Part shown: positions 16,957 through 26,438 of the stretch, one piece after another
Position numbering within the stretch: the stretch's first letter is position 1
How the letters are laid out: each line of letters opens with the position of its first letter
Source of the DNA: Actinomadura hibisca NBRC 15177
GTDB lineage: Bacteria > Actinomycetota > Actinomycetes > Streptosporangiales > Streptosporangiaceae
Length of the DNA: 64,000 nucleotides
NCBI RefSeq assembly: GCF_001552635.1
Contig: NZ_BCRO01000011.1
Location: forward strand, 124,001 to 188,000
Reading direction: 5' to 3'
Translations under genes and position numbers: made by a program
Notes under the pieces: model-generated
Seen by the model: only the letters and a program-made list of their open reading frames with translations
The model's database searches: none
Told to the model about the DNA's origin: nothing

Positions 16957-19900
16957 TCTCCGACACCATGGCGGCCGAGGTCGCCGCCCTCGGCCGGGCC
17001 ATCGGCCTGTTCGGCGGCCCCTCCGGCGACCTGTCCCTCAACACCGCGTTCTTCGCCGCGCCCGCCGAGCACGTCGCGCGCGTCCTGGCCGACCCCGGGC
17101 AGCGCGACGCCGCGCTGGAGGCCCTCGACCTGCTGCTGCCGCACGCGGCGCTGGAGGACGAGACCCGGCTGCACCCGCTGGTGGAGCCCACCGACGTCGG
17201 CGGCCTCTACCTCGGCGTGACCCGCACCGGCGCCGGCGCCGCCGCGCGGGTCGTGCTGGACCTGCGGGCCGTCGCCCAGCCCGGCCCGACCGCGCCCCGC
17301 GTCACCGCGACCGTGCCCCTGGTGGCCGTCCGCGACGGCGCGCTCGCGGTCGTGACCGGCGACGCGGCCCATCCGGTCGAGCTGGCGGCCACCGTCCTGC
17401 TGCCCGGCGACGGCGCCCGGCTGACCGCCGCGTTGTCGGTGGCCGGGACCGGTCCCGGCGGCGGCGCGGCCCGGTTCCGGGTCCGGTTCCGTCCCGGGCC
17501 CGGGTCGGCGCTGCCGCCGCTGGACCTGGACCCGGTCGCCGTGCCGGAGGGCCTGGCGCAGCTCGCCGCCGCCCTGGTCGACGCGCTGCTGTCGGCGGCC
17601 GACCAGCCGGCGCAGGTGCGCGCCCTGGCCGGGCACCTGACCGGGCTGCTCGGCCTGTCCGGCGGGCTGCCGGCGCTGCCGCTGGCGGGCCTGGTCCACG
17701 ACCCGGCCGCGATGCGCGGCTGGCTGGCCGGGCTGGCCGGCTCGACCCTGCCCGACGGCCGGTCGGCGCTGGTGGCCTGGCTGCGGCACGTCGCCGGGCT
17801 GCTGGGCGACCTGCCGATGGCCGCGCCCGCCACGGGCGCGCCCACCGAGGACCGGCCCGCGGTCCTGCGGCTGACCGCGCCGGGCACCGGCCCGGCCGTG
17901 TCGGCCCGGGTGTGGTTGCGGCCCGCGCCCGACAGCGGCACCCCCGTGCTGGTCGTCGCGCTGACCGCCGAGTTCGCCGTCGCCTCGGCCGGCGCGGTCG
18001 TCGCCGGTGAGGGGATCCTGCTGGCGCTGCCGCTGCACGGCGACCGCCCCGCCGTGCTCGCCGAGCGCGCGGAGCTGACGGTCCGCCGGGCGGCGGCGTC
18101 CGGCCCGCTCGTCCCCGCCGGCCCGGCGACCCACGGGTTCGGGGTGGGCTCGGTGCGGGCCGGGCTGCGCTACGACGCGTCCGGGCTCGCCCCCGTCGTG
18201 GAGCTGCGCGACGTCGTCACCCCCGACCACGCGTTCCCCCGCCTGGACCTGACCGACGCGACCGCGCTCGGCACCGCCGCGGCCACCGCGCTGGAAGACG
18301 CCCTGGAGGAGGGCTTGGGGGCCGCCGGGCCGTTCGCCACGGCGGCCCGGACGCTGCTGGGCCTGGCCACGGCCCCCGGCGTCGACATCGGCGACCTGGC
18401 CACCGCGCCGACCCGCGCGCTGGCCGCCCACTACCGGCGGCTGCGGCAGACCACCGACGGCTGGCCCCGCCTGCTCGCCGCGGTCGGCGGGCTGCTCGGC
18501 TCCGGCCGCCCCGACGACCTGACGCCGGTGACCGGTGCCGGCACCGCGGCCGACCCCTGGGTCCTGCCGCTCCGCTGGTGGCCCGGCAACACCGCCGCGA
18601 CCGGCGGTTTCGCCCTCGCCCTGTGGGACGAGGGGACCGCCGGGTCGCCCCGCCTGCACCTGGGGCTGCGCCTGCGCGCCGCGTCGGCGGCGCAGGCCGC
18701 CACCGCCTGGGCGGTGTCGGTCCAGGCCGCGCTGCTGGCGGCCGACCTGGCGCCGGAGGGCGGCGGCGTCCGCTGGCTGGGCGGCGTCCGCGCCGACCTG
18801 GCCGTCACCCCGCCCGACGAGGAGCTGGACGACGACCTCGGCCTGACCACCGGCGACCTGCGCGCCTTCGCCGCATGGGCCCCCGGCCGGGCCCTCACGG
18901 CGGAGGCGACGCTGGAGGACGTGCGGCTGACGGCCGCGGGCGAGCGGCTCGACCTCGGCACCCTGCGGCTGCCGTCCCGCGCCGACGCCTCCGGCGCGAC
19001 GTTCGGCCTGGCGGTCAGCCCCGCCCAGGCGGTCCACGTGCTGCGCGCCGTCGTCGCCCGTGCGGCCGCGTCCTGGGCCGGTCCGGGCGGCGGGCTCCTG
19101 CCGTCGATCCTGGGCATGGGCCGGTCGGCGGGGCTGCCCGAGGGCGCGCCCGCCGTCGAGCCTCCCGACCCCGACGACGCGGGTTCCCTGCTGGACCGGC
19201 CGCTGGAGGCGCTGCGCGCTTGGGCGGCGGCCATGGTCTCCGCGCAGGCGGGCGTCGCCGCGGCGGGCCTGCCCTACCTGTCGGAGGCGCGGTGGCCGTT
19301 GCAGGCGTTCCTCACCGGCCGGGTGGGCCTGTTCGAGCACATCGGCCAGGCGGGGCCCGCCCCGGCGGGCCACGGCACCGCCGACGAGCCCTGGACCGTG
19401 CCGCTCCAGCCGCACGACCGGCCCGCCGCCGAACTCCTCACCTGGACGCTGCCCGACGGCCCGCCCCAGGAGTGGGCCGAGGCGGTGACCGCGCGCCTGG
19501 CGGACGAGACCCTCGACAAGGGCGACGTGGACTACGTGACCGACCTCGCCGCCGACCTGGGCGCGTTCGTCGGCGAGGGCACCGCCGCGCTCGGCTCCGG
19601 CGTCGAGGCGGGCGGGGCCCTGCGGCTGCTGCGCGAGCTGTTCAGCGCGGGCGACGGGGTCGTCCCGGCCGACGCCGCCGGGCAGGCGTGGGCCGTCCCG
19701 GCGGCGCACCACATGTTGCCCCGGTCCCACGACGCCATCGCGGCCGTGCTCGGCACCGTGCGCTCGCTGACCGCGGGCCTGGGCGCCGTGCCGTGGTCGA
19801 TCGTGCTGGTCGCCCCCGCCTTCGCCGGGGACGACTGCTGGTCCGGCCTGGTCGCCGCGGCGACCGGGCCCGGCGGGCCGCTGCCCGCGTCCGCCGGGAT

Positions 19901-22900
19901 CGCGACCGTCGACCTGCGCGACATCCCCGACCCGCTGCACGCGGACCTGGGCGCGGTGGGATCCGCGCCGGTGTACGTCGTGCGGCTGGGGGAGAGGCCG
20001 GAGCACACCGCCGCCCACCAGGCCGCGCAGCTGCGCCGCGTCCTGGACCGGATCGCCGTCGCCCGGCCCGGCGGGCGCACGGTGCTGGTCGCCCATTCGG
20101 TCGCGGGCGTCGCCGCCCGCACGCTCGTCGCCGACCTGGCCGCCCAGGCCAATCAGGCCAACCAGGCCAACCAGGCCGCCGGCCCCGTGCTCGGGCTGGT
20201 CACGCTCGGCACGCCGGTCAAACCGGTGGACATCACCGCGCTGACCGGCCCGGACGTGCGCAACGCCGCGCGACTCGTTCGCGGTGCCTTGCCGGGCGGC
20301 CTGGGGGAAGAGGCCGCGGACGACATGCTCGCGTTCCTGGCCCCCACGCAGGACGACCTGGACCCGCACGGGCGGGGACGGCCCGCGGCGACCGTCGCGG
20401 TGGAGGGGCCCGGACTGCTGCCCGCCGCCCGGTTCGCCGGGGTGCCGGGGACACCGCCCGACGTCGGCGGCACACCCCTGCTGGCCATCGGCGGCGAGCT
20501 GCCCGGCGGCACGCTGGCGACGATGCTCGCCGGTGGGATCGCCCGGTCGGCGACCGCGACCGGCGGCGAGGTCACCCACCTCGCCCACGGGGTGCGGATC
20601 GGGCTGCCCAAGCCCGCCGGGACGGCCGAAGCGGTCACCGTCGAGACCGACCTGCGGCTTGACCTGGGCCGCGTCCCGGTCGTGGTCGGCGCGCCCGAGC
20701 CGCCGACGCCGCCGGCCGGCCTGGTGGTCCGGGTCCGGCTGGCGCGGCGCGGCGGGCCGCTGCTGGACACCGAGACCGGGGCCGTCCCCGAGCGGGGGGC
20801 GCGGATCGGGACCCTGGAGGCCACCGTCACGGTGCCCGGCGGCTCCGGCGCGCCGGTGCTGGAGGTCGTGCTCCGGGACGCCGCGCTGGACGGGCGCTGG
20901 TCGCACGCCGCGGGCCTGGACGACCCGCGCGCCGCGCCGCTGCTGGCCCGGCTCATCGGGGCGCTCGGCCGGGAGACCCCGGCCGGCGGCGAGCTGGCCG
21001 CGTTCCTGGCCCTGCTCGCCGACCTGGGCCTGACCGGCACGGGCCCGACGGGCACGGGCACGGTCTGGATCGCCGACGCGTTCACCGCGCTGGCCACCGA
21101 CCCCGGGGCCTACCTCGGGCCCCGGCTGGTCACGCTGCTGGATCGCGGCACCGGCCTGTACGGCCTGGTCCGCGCGCCCGGCGCGGACGCCGGGACGGGG
21201 CCGTGGCGCTGGCGCTCCCCGGACCTGCCGGTCGAGCTGGTCGTCACCCCGGGCCCGTGGCGGGTCGCGGTCCGCACCACCGGCGCCGGGCTGCCCACCG
21301 CGGCCGGTGGCCGGTTCCGCGGCGACGGGGAGATCGTGCTCGGCGGCGCGGCGACCGTGGACTGCGCCCTGTCCCTGGCCGGGCTGGGGCTGGACCGGGC
21401 GGGCGGCGGCGCGCCCCGGCTACACGCGCCGTGGCTGGACGGGCCGCTGCCGCTGGACGCCGGACCCGCCGAGCTGCGCGCCGCGCTGGCCCCGCTGGTG
21501 CCGCGCCTGGTCGCCGACGTCTGCCTGACCGGCCTGCTCGAACGGGCCGTCGGCGGGTTCGGCCCGGCCGCCGCGCTGTCGCGGCTGCTGCACGACCCGG
21601 CGGGCTGGCTGCTGGACGAGCTGCTGGGCGGCGGCGGGTCGGGAACGCCCGATCCCGGCGCGCTGAACCGGGTGCTGGCCGAGCTCGCCGACGCCGCCGG
21701 GCTGGCCCGCGACGCGGCCCGGCCGCTGGTGCTGCCCGGCGGCGTGACCGTGCGGGCCGACGCCGTCGCGACCGGCGGGACCAGGCTCTCCCTCGCCACC
21801 GGCGCGCCGGTCGCGGTCAACGGGAGCACGCTGGCGCTGTCGGCGGCGGTCACCGTCGCCGGCCGGCACGCCACCGTCGGCGGCACGCTGGAGGTGGACC
21901 TGCCGCTGCCGGGCGCCTGGGGGAGCGTCCGCGTCGTCGCCGGGCACGGCCCCGACGGCCCGGTGCTGGCCTTCACCCTGGCGGGGGCGCAGACCACGGT
22001 CCACCTGCTGCCCGCCGTCAAGGGCGTCGCCGAGCTGGTCGCGGCGCAGTCCGCGCGGCTGCTGCCGGAGGTCCTGGACGGTCTGACCGCCGCGGCCGCG
22101 TCCCCCGCGCCCTCCTCGCTGCTGTCGGACGCCCTCGCCGTCGCGGCGGCGCTGGGCGTCTACGACCCCGCCGCCGGACCCGGGCACGGCTTCGCCGCCA
22201 AGGGCGACCGCCTCGCCCGGCTGGCCAGGGCCGCGCCGGGCGGCCCGGACGGGATCACCGCCGCCGGGGTGAGCGCCGCCGCCACCCTGCTGCGCGGGCT
22301 GCTCGGCACCACCGCGGTCGCCTCGCCCGCGCCCGGCGCGGTCCGGGTGTCGGCCCCCGTCCCGGGCGGGACCCTCGTCCTGGACGCCGTCGCCGTCCCC
22401 GGCTCGGCCCAGCCCGCCCTGCTCGTCGCACTGACCGGCCTGAGCCTCCAGGCGCCGGCCGGCGGGCAGGTCACCGCCGGGGTCACCGCCGACGTGACGG
22501 TCGGCCGCTCCGGCACGGCCCGCACCGCCGCCGTCCGGCTCGCGGCCCGGCTGGACACCGGCGCCGGGGTCGTGCTGACACCCCGGCTGGAGGCGTCGGC
22601 GGGCTCGGACGGGCGGCTGGCCGTCGCCCTGCGCCCGCTGGGCGACGACCAGGTCGTCGTCGCGCTCGCCCCCGTCCCGGCGGCGATCTCCGCCGCCGAC
22701 GCGGCCCGGCTCGCGCGGGCGTGGGTCGTCCCGCTGGCGGCCCGGCTGATGATGCGGGCGGCCGACACCTGGCTGTCGCGCCCCCTGTGGGACGGCCCCA
22801 CCGGCCGCAACACCCGGGACCTGCTGCGCGCGGCGAAGATCGTGGACGACCGGGACCGGCTGCTGCCGCTGCCCGGCCCGGCGGCGGCGCTGCGGGACCT

Positions 22901-25900
22901 GCTCGGCGTGCTGGACGGGGTCGCCGTCCCGCTGCCGGGCGGCCTGGGCCTGGGCCTGGCCAGGTCCGGCGCCCTGCTGGGCCTGCGCCTCACCGGCCAC
23001 GCCGAGATCACCGCCGGCGAGCACGCGGTGGAACTGCACGCGGGCCTGCCCGCCGGGACCGGCATCGCCTGGCCCGCCGCGGAGAACGGCGTGACGCTGC
23101 TGCTGCTGGACACCGGCGGCACGGAACCGGCGCTGGCCCCCGCGCTGAGGTTCGGCGGGGTCGGCGCGACCGTGCGACGCCGCGACGGCGCCCCCGTCAT
23201 CGACGCGGGCGGCGTCCGGCTCGGCCACGCGTCCGGCTTCGTCCGCGCGGAGGTCGCGCTGCCGGTCGGCGGGGCCCCGCGCCGGACCACCACCGCGGGC
23301 TCGCTCGGGGCGGCGGCCGTGCTCGGCGGCCTGGGGCTGCCGCTGCTGACCGCGCCGGGCCCGGCGGGCGACCCCGTCGCGGGCGGAATCCTGGCGCCCG
23401 GCACCGGCGACGGCACCCCGGCCAACCCGCCGATCGACGTGGTGGTCGCCTCCGGCCCGAACGGGCCGCAGGTCGTGCTGAACGGCACCGACGCCGCCGA
23501 GCCGCGCTGGCTGCCGGTGCAGAAGTCGTTCGGCCCGCTCCACCTGGACCAGATCGGCCTGGCGCACCGCAAGCTCACCGGCCCCGAGCACGCCGCCCGC
23601 CCCGACGCCGTCGCCCTGTTCTTCGACGGCCGCCTCGCCCTGGCGGGCATGTCGATCACACCGGACGGGCTGCGGCTGCTGGTCCCGCTGGACGACCTGG
23701 CCGACCCCGGCGAGTGGGAGATCGGCCTGGACGGCCTGGCGATCGCGCTGGACCTGCCCTCGGTGCGGGTCGCCGGGGGCCTCGCCCGGACGGTCGCCAA
23801 CGGCGTCGCCGAGTACACCGGCGAGCTGTCGGTCGAGGTGGCCGGCCGCGGCTTCACCGCGCTCGGCGGGTACTCCCGGGGGACCGACGGCGTCACCTCG
23901 CTGTTCGTCTTCGTCGCGCTGCCGTTCGCGCTGGGCGGCCCGCCCTACCTGTTCGTCGAGGGCCTGGCGGGCGGCGTCGGCTACAACCGGGCGCTGGTGG
24001 TCCCCACCGACCCGGTCGCCGCCGCGTCCTTCCCGCTGGTCCAGGCGGTCCAGGAGGGCGGGGTCGGGCGGCCCCGCGACCCCGCCTCCCAGCTCGCCGC
24101 GCTGCGCGAGGTCGCCCCGGCCCGCCGGGGCAGCCACTGGGTCGCGGCGGGCGTGCGGTTCTCCAGCTTCGAGCTGGTGCACACCAGCGCCGTCGCCTAC
24201 GCCGCCCTGGACCGCGGCTTCCAGGTCGGGCTGCTCGGCGTCTCGCGCATGGTGCTGCCGATGGCCGGCCCGGCCATCGCCAACGTCGAGCTGGCGGTCA
24301 ACGCCCGGTTCGACTCCGCCGAGAGCCTGCTGTCGGTCCGCGCCCAGCTCACCGACAACTCCTGGCTGCTGTCGCGCGACTGCCAGCTCACCGGCGGGTT
24401 CGCGTTCGTCGTCTGGTTCCGGGAACGCCGGTTCGTGCTGACCATCGGCGGCTACTCGCCCTGGTTCGACGCCGAGGGCTTCCCGGCGGTGCCGCGCGTC
24501 GGCATCCGCTGGGCGGTCTCCAAGCAGGTCTCGGTGAAGGGCGAGGCGTACTTCGCCGTGGTGCCCGGGTTCATGATGTTCGGCGGCCGGATCGAGGCCG
24601 CCTACGACACCGACGTCGTCCGGTTGTGGTTCACCGCGTGGCTGGACGTCCTGCTCGGCTGGGACCCGTTCCACTACCGCGTCGACATGGGCGTGGAGGT
24701 CGGCGCGACGTTCCGCCTGCGGGTGTGCTTCATCGCCTGCGTCACCATCCGCGTCAGCGTCAGCCTGGGCGTGGCGCTCCGGCTGGAGGGGCCGCCGCTG
24801 CACGGCCGCGCCCGGGTGGACCTGGCGGTCGCCTCGGTGACCGTGCACATCGGCGACCCGGCGCCGCCGCCGCCCGCCTACCTGACGTGGCTGGCGTTCA
24901 GCCGCCGCTACCTGGCCGGGCCCACCGGCCCGGCCGTGGTGGCGGTGTCGGCGGGCGCGGCCGCCGACACCGGCCCGGCCGCGACCGGGACGAACCCGCC
25001 CGACGGGTCGCAGGCCAACCCATGGCCGGTCCAGGCGTCGGCGCGGCTGCGCACCGAGAGCCGCATCCCGGCGACGCGCGCCAAGGTCGGCGACGGCGTC
25101 ATCCCGCTGACCGGCGTCACCGTCGGCGGGCCCGCGCCGCTGCACCCGACGCCGTGTGGGAACAAGGTCCATCCCTACTTCCGCGTCACCCACCAGGTCA
25201 CGGTCACCGGCTCCAGCGGGGCCGCGCCGGCTTCGATGGTGGTGACGCCACGGCAGGGCGGCTTCCAGGCGGCGCTGTGGCAGCCCGCCCCCGCGCCCGG
25301 CGACCATCCGCAGGACGTGGCCGGCCTGCCCGCGCTCGGCGGCCTCGACCTGGACTTCGTCACCACCGCCTCCGGCGCGCCGGTGACGGTCCGGCCCGAC
25401 ATCACCGCCGCCGCCGTCCCGTTGCCGTTCGGGGCGCCGGCCGCACGCGGCCGGGCGGCTGACACCCCGGCTGACACCCCGGCTGACAGCCCGGCCGCCG
25501 CACCGGCCGCCGCACCGGCGCGGCCCGCCCGGGGCCGCCGCGCGGCGGCCTCCGCGGGGCCGAGGCTGATCGGGGTGGTGCACCCCGGCGGACGCCGGGT
25601 GACCAGGCCCGCACCGGCCGCCGCGCCCGCGCTCGCCACAACCGGCGAGGCGGTCACGCTCGCCCCGGGGACCGGTCACGTGTGGCGCGTCCCTCCGGGG
25701 GAGCGCGCGGGGCTGGCCGTCGAGCACGGCCGGGCGCGGGTGGTGTGCGTGTCCGGGTCCGGGCACGTGCTCGCTGACCGTGTCGTGGACGCCGCGGCGC
25801 AGGCGTTCACCCCGCCGGAGGGCACCTCGCACGTCATGGTCGGCGACGTGGCGGGCCCGCCCGCCGGAGCGCCGGGCTGGCACGTCGGGACGCCCGTCGT

Positions 25901-26438
25901 CCAGGTGCTGCCGGGCGTGGCGCTGGCCGGACGGGCGACGCTGCTGCCCGACGGCCCGGTGCCGATGCCCGCCCTGGCCGACCAGGTCGTCCTGCTCAGC
26001 GCCGGGGACCTGCTGCGGGACCGGGGCGGCTGCCGGACGCTGCTGCCGCCCGCCACCACGGTGGTGCAGGTCCTGCTGGAGCGCGCCGACGGCGCCGCCG
26101 GGACGGCCGCCGACCTGGACGGCGCCGTCACCATCGACGGCCGCCCCGCCCGCGGCGAGGCCCTGCGCACCGCCTCGGGGATGGGGCTGCTGCTCCCGGT
26201 GCCGCCCCGCGAGGACGGCGCGGCGGGCGCGGACCGGCCGGTGCAGGTGGATCTCGAACCGCCGGACGGCTGGTCGGCGGTGGCGGTGCACGCGGTCGCG
26301 CGGCGCGAGGACGGGACCGGCACGGAGAACGGGGACGGCGCGGAGAACGGGGACGGCCCGGCGCCCGCCGCGGCCGGGACGCGGCCGGCGGTGGTGCGTT
26401 GGACCGCTGCGGCCCACGACGACGAGGGGCGGAAATGA
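16953..26438 (+). CDS. Giant DUF6603-type protein (3161 aa)
   Basis: A single uninterrupted 9.5-kb gene. Residues about 2160-2640 look like the DUF6603 region: GPLHLDQIGLAHR, AGMSITPDGLRLLVPLDD, GLAGGVGYNRALVVP, LTIGGYSPWFDAEGFPAVPRVG, then beta-rich repeats. Residues about 945-1100 resemble an alpha/beta hydrolase: a strand IVLVAPAFAG, a nucleophile elbow VAHSVAG with Ser1049, and LVTLGTP as in lipases. The rest is Ala/Gly/Leu-rich with repeated strand patterns. Near the C-terminus are short tandem repeats and an ADTP linker (residues about 2836-2847). There is no signal peptide or clear membrane segment. It starts and ends in ATGA overlaps; an ATG 12 nt upstream is an alternative start. Function unknown. 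Confidence 0.85.
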   Translation: MISDTMAAEVAALGRAIGLFGGPSGDLSLNTAFFAAPAEHVARVLADPGQRDAALEALDLLLPHAALEDETRLHPLVEPTDVGGLYLGVTRTGAGAAARVVLDLRAVAQPGPTAPRVTATVPLVAVRDGALAVVTGDAAHPVELAATVLLPGDGARLTAALSVAGTGPGGGAARFRVRFRPGPGSALPPLDLDPVAVPEGLAQLAAALVDALLSAADQPAQVRALAGHLTGLLGLSGGLPALPLAGLVHDPAAMRGWLAGLAGSTLPDGRSALVAWLRHVAGLLGDLPMAAPATGAPTEDRPAVLRLTAPGTGPAVSARVWLRPAPDSGTPVLVVALTAEFAVASAGAVVAGEGILLALPLHGDRPAVLAERAELTVRRAAASGPLVPAGPATHGFGVGSVRAGLRYDASGLAPVVELRDVVTPDHAFPRLDLTDATALGTAAATALEDALEEGLGAAGPFATAARTLLGLATAPGVDIGDLATAPTRALAAHYRRLRQTTDGWPRLLAAVGGLLGSGRPDDLTPVTGAGTAADPWVLPLRWWPGNTAATGGFALALWDEGTAGSPRLHLGLRLRAASAAQAATAWAVSVQAALLAADLAPEGGGVRWLGGVRADLAVTPPDEELDDDLGLTTGDLRAFAAWAPGRALTAEATLEDVRLTAAGERLDLGTLRLPSRADASGATFGLAVSPAQAVHVLRAVVARAAASWAGPGGGLLPSILGMGRSAGLPEGAPAVEPPDPDDAGSLLDRPLEALRAWAAAMVSAQAGVAAAGLPYLSEARWPLQAFLTGRVGLFEHIGQAGPAPAGHGTADEPWTVPLQPHDRPAAELLTWTLPDGPPQEWAEAVTARLADETLDKGDVDYVTDLAADLGAFVGEGTAALGSGVEAGGALRLLRELFSAGDGVVPADAAGQAWAVPAAHHMLPRSHDAIAAVLGTVRSLTAGLGAVPWSIVLVAPAFAGDDCWSGLVAAATGPGGPLPASAGIATVDLRDIPDPLHADLGAVGSAPVYVVRLGERPEHTAAHQAAQLRRVLDRIAVARPGGRTVLVAHSVAGVAARTLVADLAAQANQANQANQAAGPVLGLVTLGTPVKPVDITALTGPDVRNAARLVRGALPGGLGEEAADDMLAFLAPTQDDLDPHGRGRPAATVAVEGPGLLPAARFAGVPGTPPDVGGTPLLAIGGELPGGTLATMLAGGIARSATATGGEVTHLAHGVRIGLPKPAGTAEAVTVETDLRLDLGRVPVVVGAPEPPTPPAGLVVRVRLARRGGPLLDTETGAVPERGARIGTLEATVTVPGGSGAPVLEVVLRDAALDGRWSHAAGLDDPRAAPLLARLIGALGRETPAGGELAAFLALLADLGLTGTGPTGTGTVWIADAFTALATDPGAYLGPRLVTLLDRGTGLYGLVRAPGADAGTGPWRWRSPDLPVELVVTPGPWRVAVRTTGAGLPTAAGGRFRGDGEIVLGGAATVDCALSLAGLGLDRAGGGAPRLHAPWLDGPLPLDAGPAELRAALAPLVPRLVADVCLTGLLERAVGGFGPAAALSRLLHDPAGWLLDELLGGGGSGTPDPGALNRVLAELADAAGLARDAARPLVLPGGVTVRADAVATGGTRLSLATGAPVAVNGSTLALSAAVTVAGRHATVGGTLEVDLPLPGAWGSVRVVAGHGPDGPVLAFTLAGAQTTVHLLPAVKGVAELVAAQSARLLPEVLDGLTAAAASPAPSSLLSDALAVAAALGVYDPAAGPGHGFAAKGDRLARLARAAPGGPDGITAAGVSAAATLLRGLLGTTAVASPAPGAVRVSAPVPGGTLVLDAVAVPGSAQPALLVALTGLSLQAPAGGQVTAGVTADVTVGRSGTARTAAVRLAARLDTGAGVVLTPRLEASAGSDGRLAVALRPLGDDQVVVALAPVPAAISAADAARLARAWVVPLAARLMMRAADTWLSRPLWDGPTGRNTRDLLRAAKIVDDRDRLLPLPGPAAALRDLLGVLDGVAVPLPGGLGLGLARSGALLGLRLTGHAEITAGEHAVELHAGLPAGTGIAWPAAENGVTLLLLDTGGTEPALAPALRFGGVGATVRRRDGAPVIDAGGVRLGHASGFVRAEVALPVGGAPRRTTTAGSLGAAAVLGGLGLPLLTAPGPAGDPVAGGILAPGTGDGTPANPPIDVVVASGPNGPQVVLNGTDAAEPRWLPVQKSFGPLHLDQIGLAHRKLTGPEHAARPDAVALFFDGRLALAGMSITPDGLRLLVPLDDLADPGEWEIGLDGLAIALDLPSVRVAGGLARTVANGVAEYTGELSVEVAGRGFTALGGYSRGTDGVTSLFVFVALPFALGGPPYLFVEGLAGGVGYNRALVVPTDPVAAASFPLVQAVQEGGVGRPRDPASQLAALREVAPARRGSHWVAAGVRFSSFELVHTSAVAYAALDRGFQVGLLGVSRMVLPMAGPAIANVELAVNARFDSAESLLSVRAQLTDNSWLLSRDCQLTGGFAFVVWFRERRFVLTIGGYSPWFDAEGFPAVPRVGIRWAVSKQVSVKGEAYFAVVPGFMMFGGRIEAAYDTDVVRLWFTAWLDVLLGWDPFHYRVDMGVEVGATFRLRVCFIACVTIRVSVSLGVALRLEGPPLHGRARVDLAVASVTVHIGDPAPPPPAYLTWLAFSRRYLAGPTGPAVVAVSAGAAADTGPAATGTNPPDGSQANPWPVQASARLRTESRIPATRAKVGDGVIPLTGVTVGGPAPLHPTPCGNKVHPYFRVTHQVTVTGSSGAAPASMVVTPRQGGFQAALWQPAPAPGDHPQDVAGLPALGGLDLDFVTTASGAPVTVRPDITAAAVPLPFGAPAARGRAADTPADTPADSPAAAPAAAPARPARGRRAAASAGPRLIGVVHPGGRRVTRPAPAAAPALATTGEAVTLAPGTGHVWRVPPGERAGLAVEHGRARVVCVSGSGHVLADRVVDAAAQAFTPPEGTSHVMVGDVAGPPAGAPGWHVGTPVVQVLPGVALAGRATLLPDGPVPMPALADQVVLLSAGDLLRDRGGCRTLLPPATTVVQVLLERADGAAGTAADLDGAVTIDGRPARGEALRTASGMGLLLPVPPREDGAAGADRPVQVDLEPPDGWSAVAVHAVARREDGTGTENGDGAENGDGPAPAAAGTRPAVVRWTAAAHDDEGRK
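20142..20177 (+). repeat. Four 9-bp tandem units in the giant gene
   Basis: Four in-frame copies of GCC/AAC-CAG-GCC encode AQA-NQA-NQA-NQA, immediately after the helix that follows the putative Ser1049 nucleophile. It is a likely site of length variation. Confidence 0.8.
25458..25493 (+). repeat. Three 12-bp tandem units (ADTP linker)
   Basis: Three copies of GCTGACACCCCG (the last with one change) encode ADTPADTPADSP within an Ala/Pro linker between the DUF6603 region and the C-terminal part. Two further units coding GENGDG and AENGDG lie near 26321-26356. Confidence 0.8.

Noticed and set aside
16605..26417. Very long minus-strand open frames (1433 and 1665 aa) and a 1419-aa alternative + frame within the giant gene
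   Set aside because: High GC removes stop codons from other frames; these are Arg/Gly/Pro-rich with no folds, while the chosen frame has structured sequence and coupled ends.
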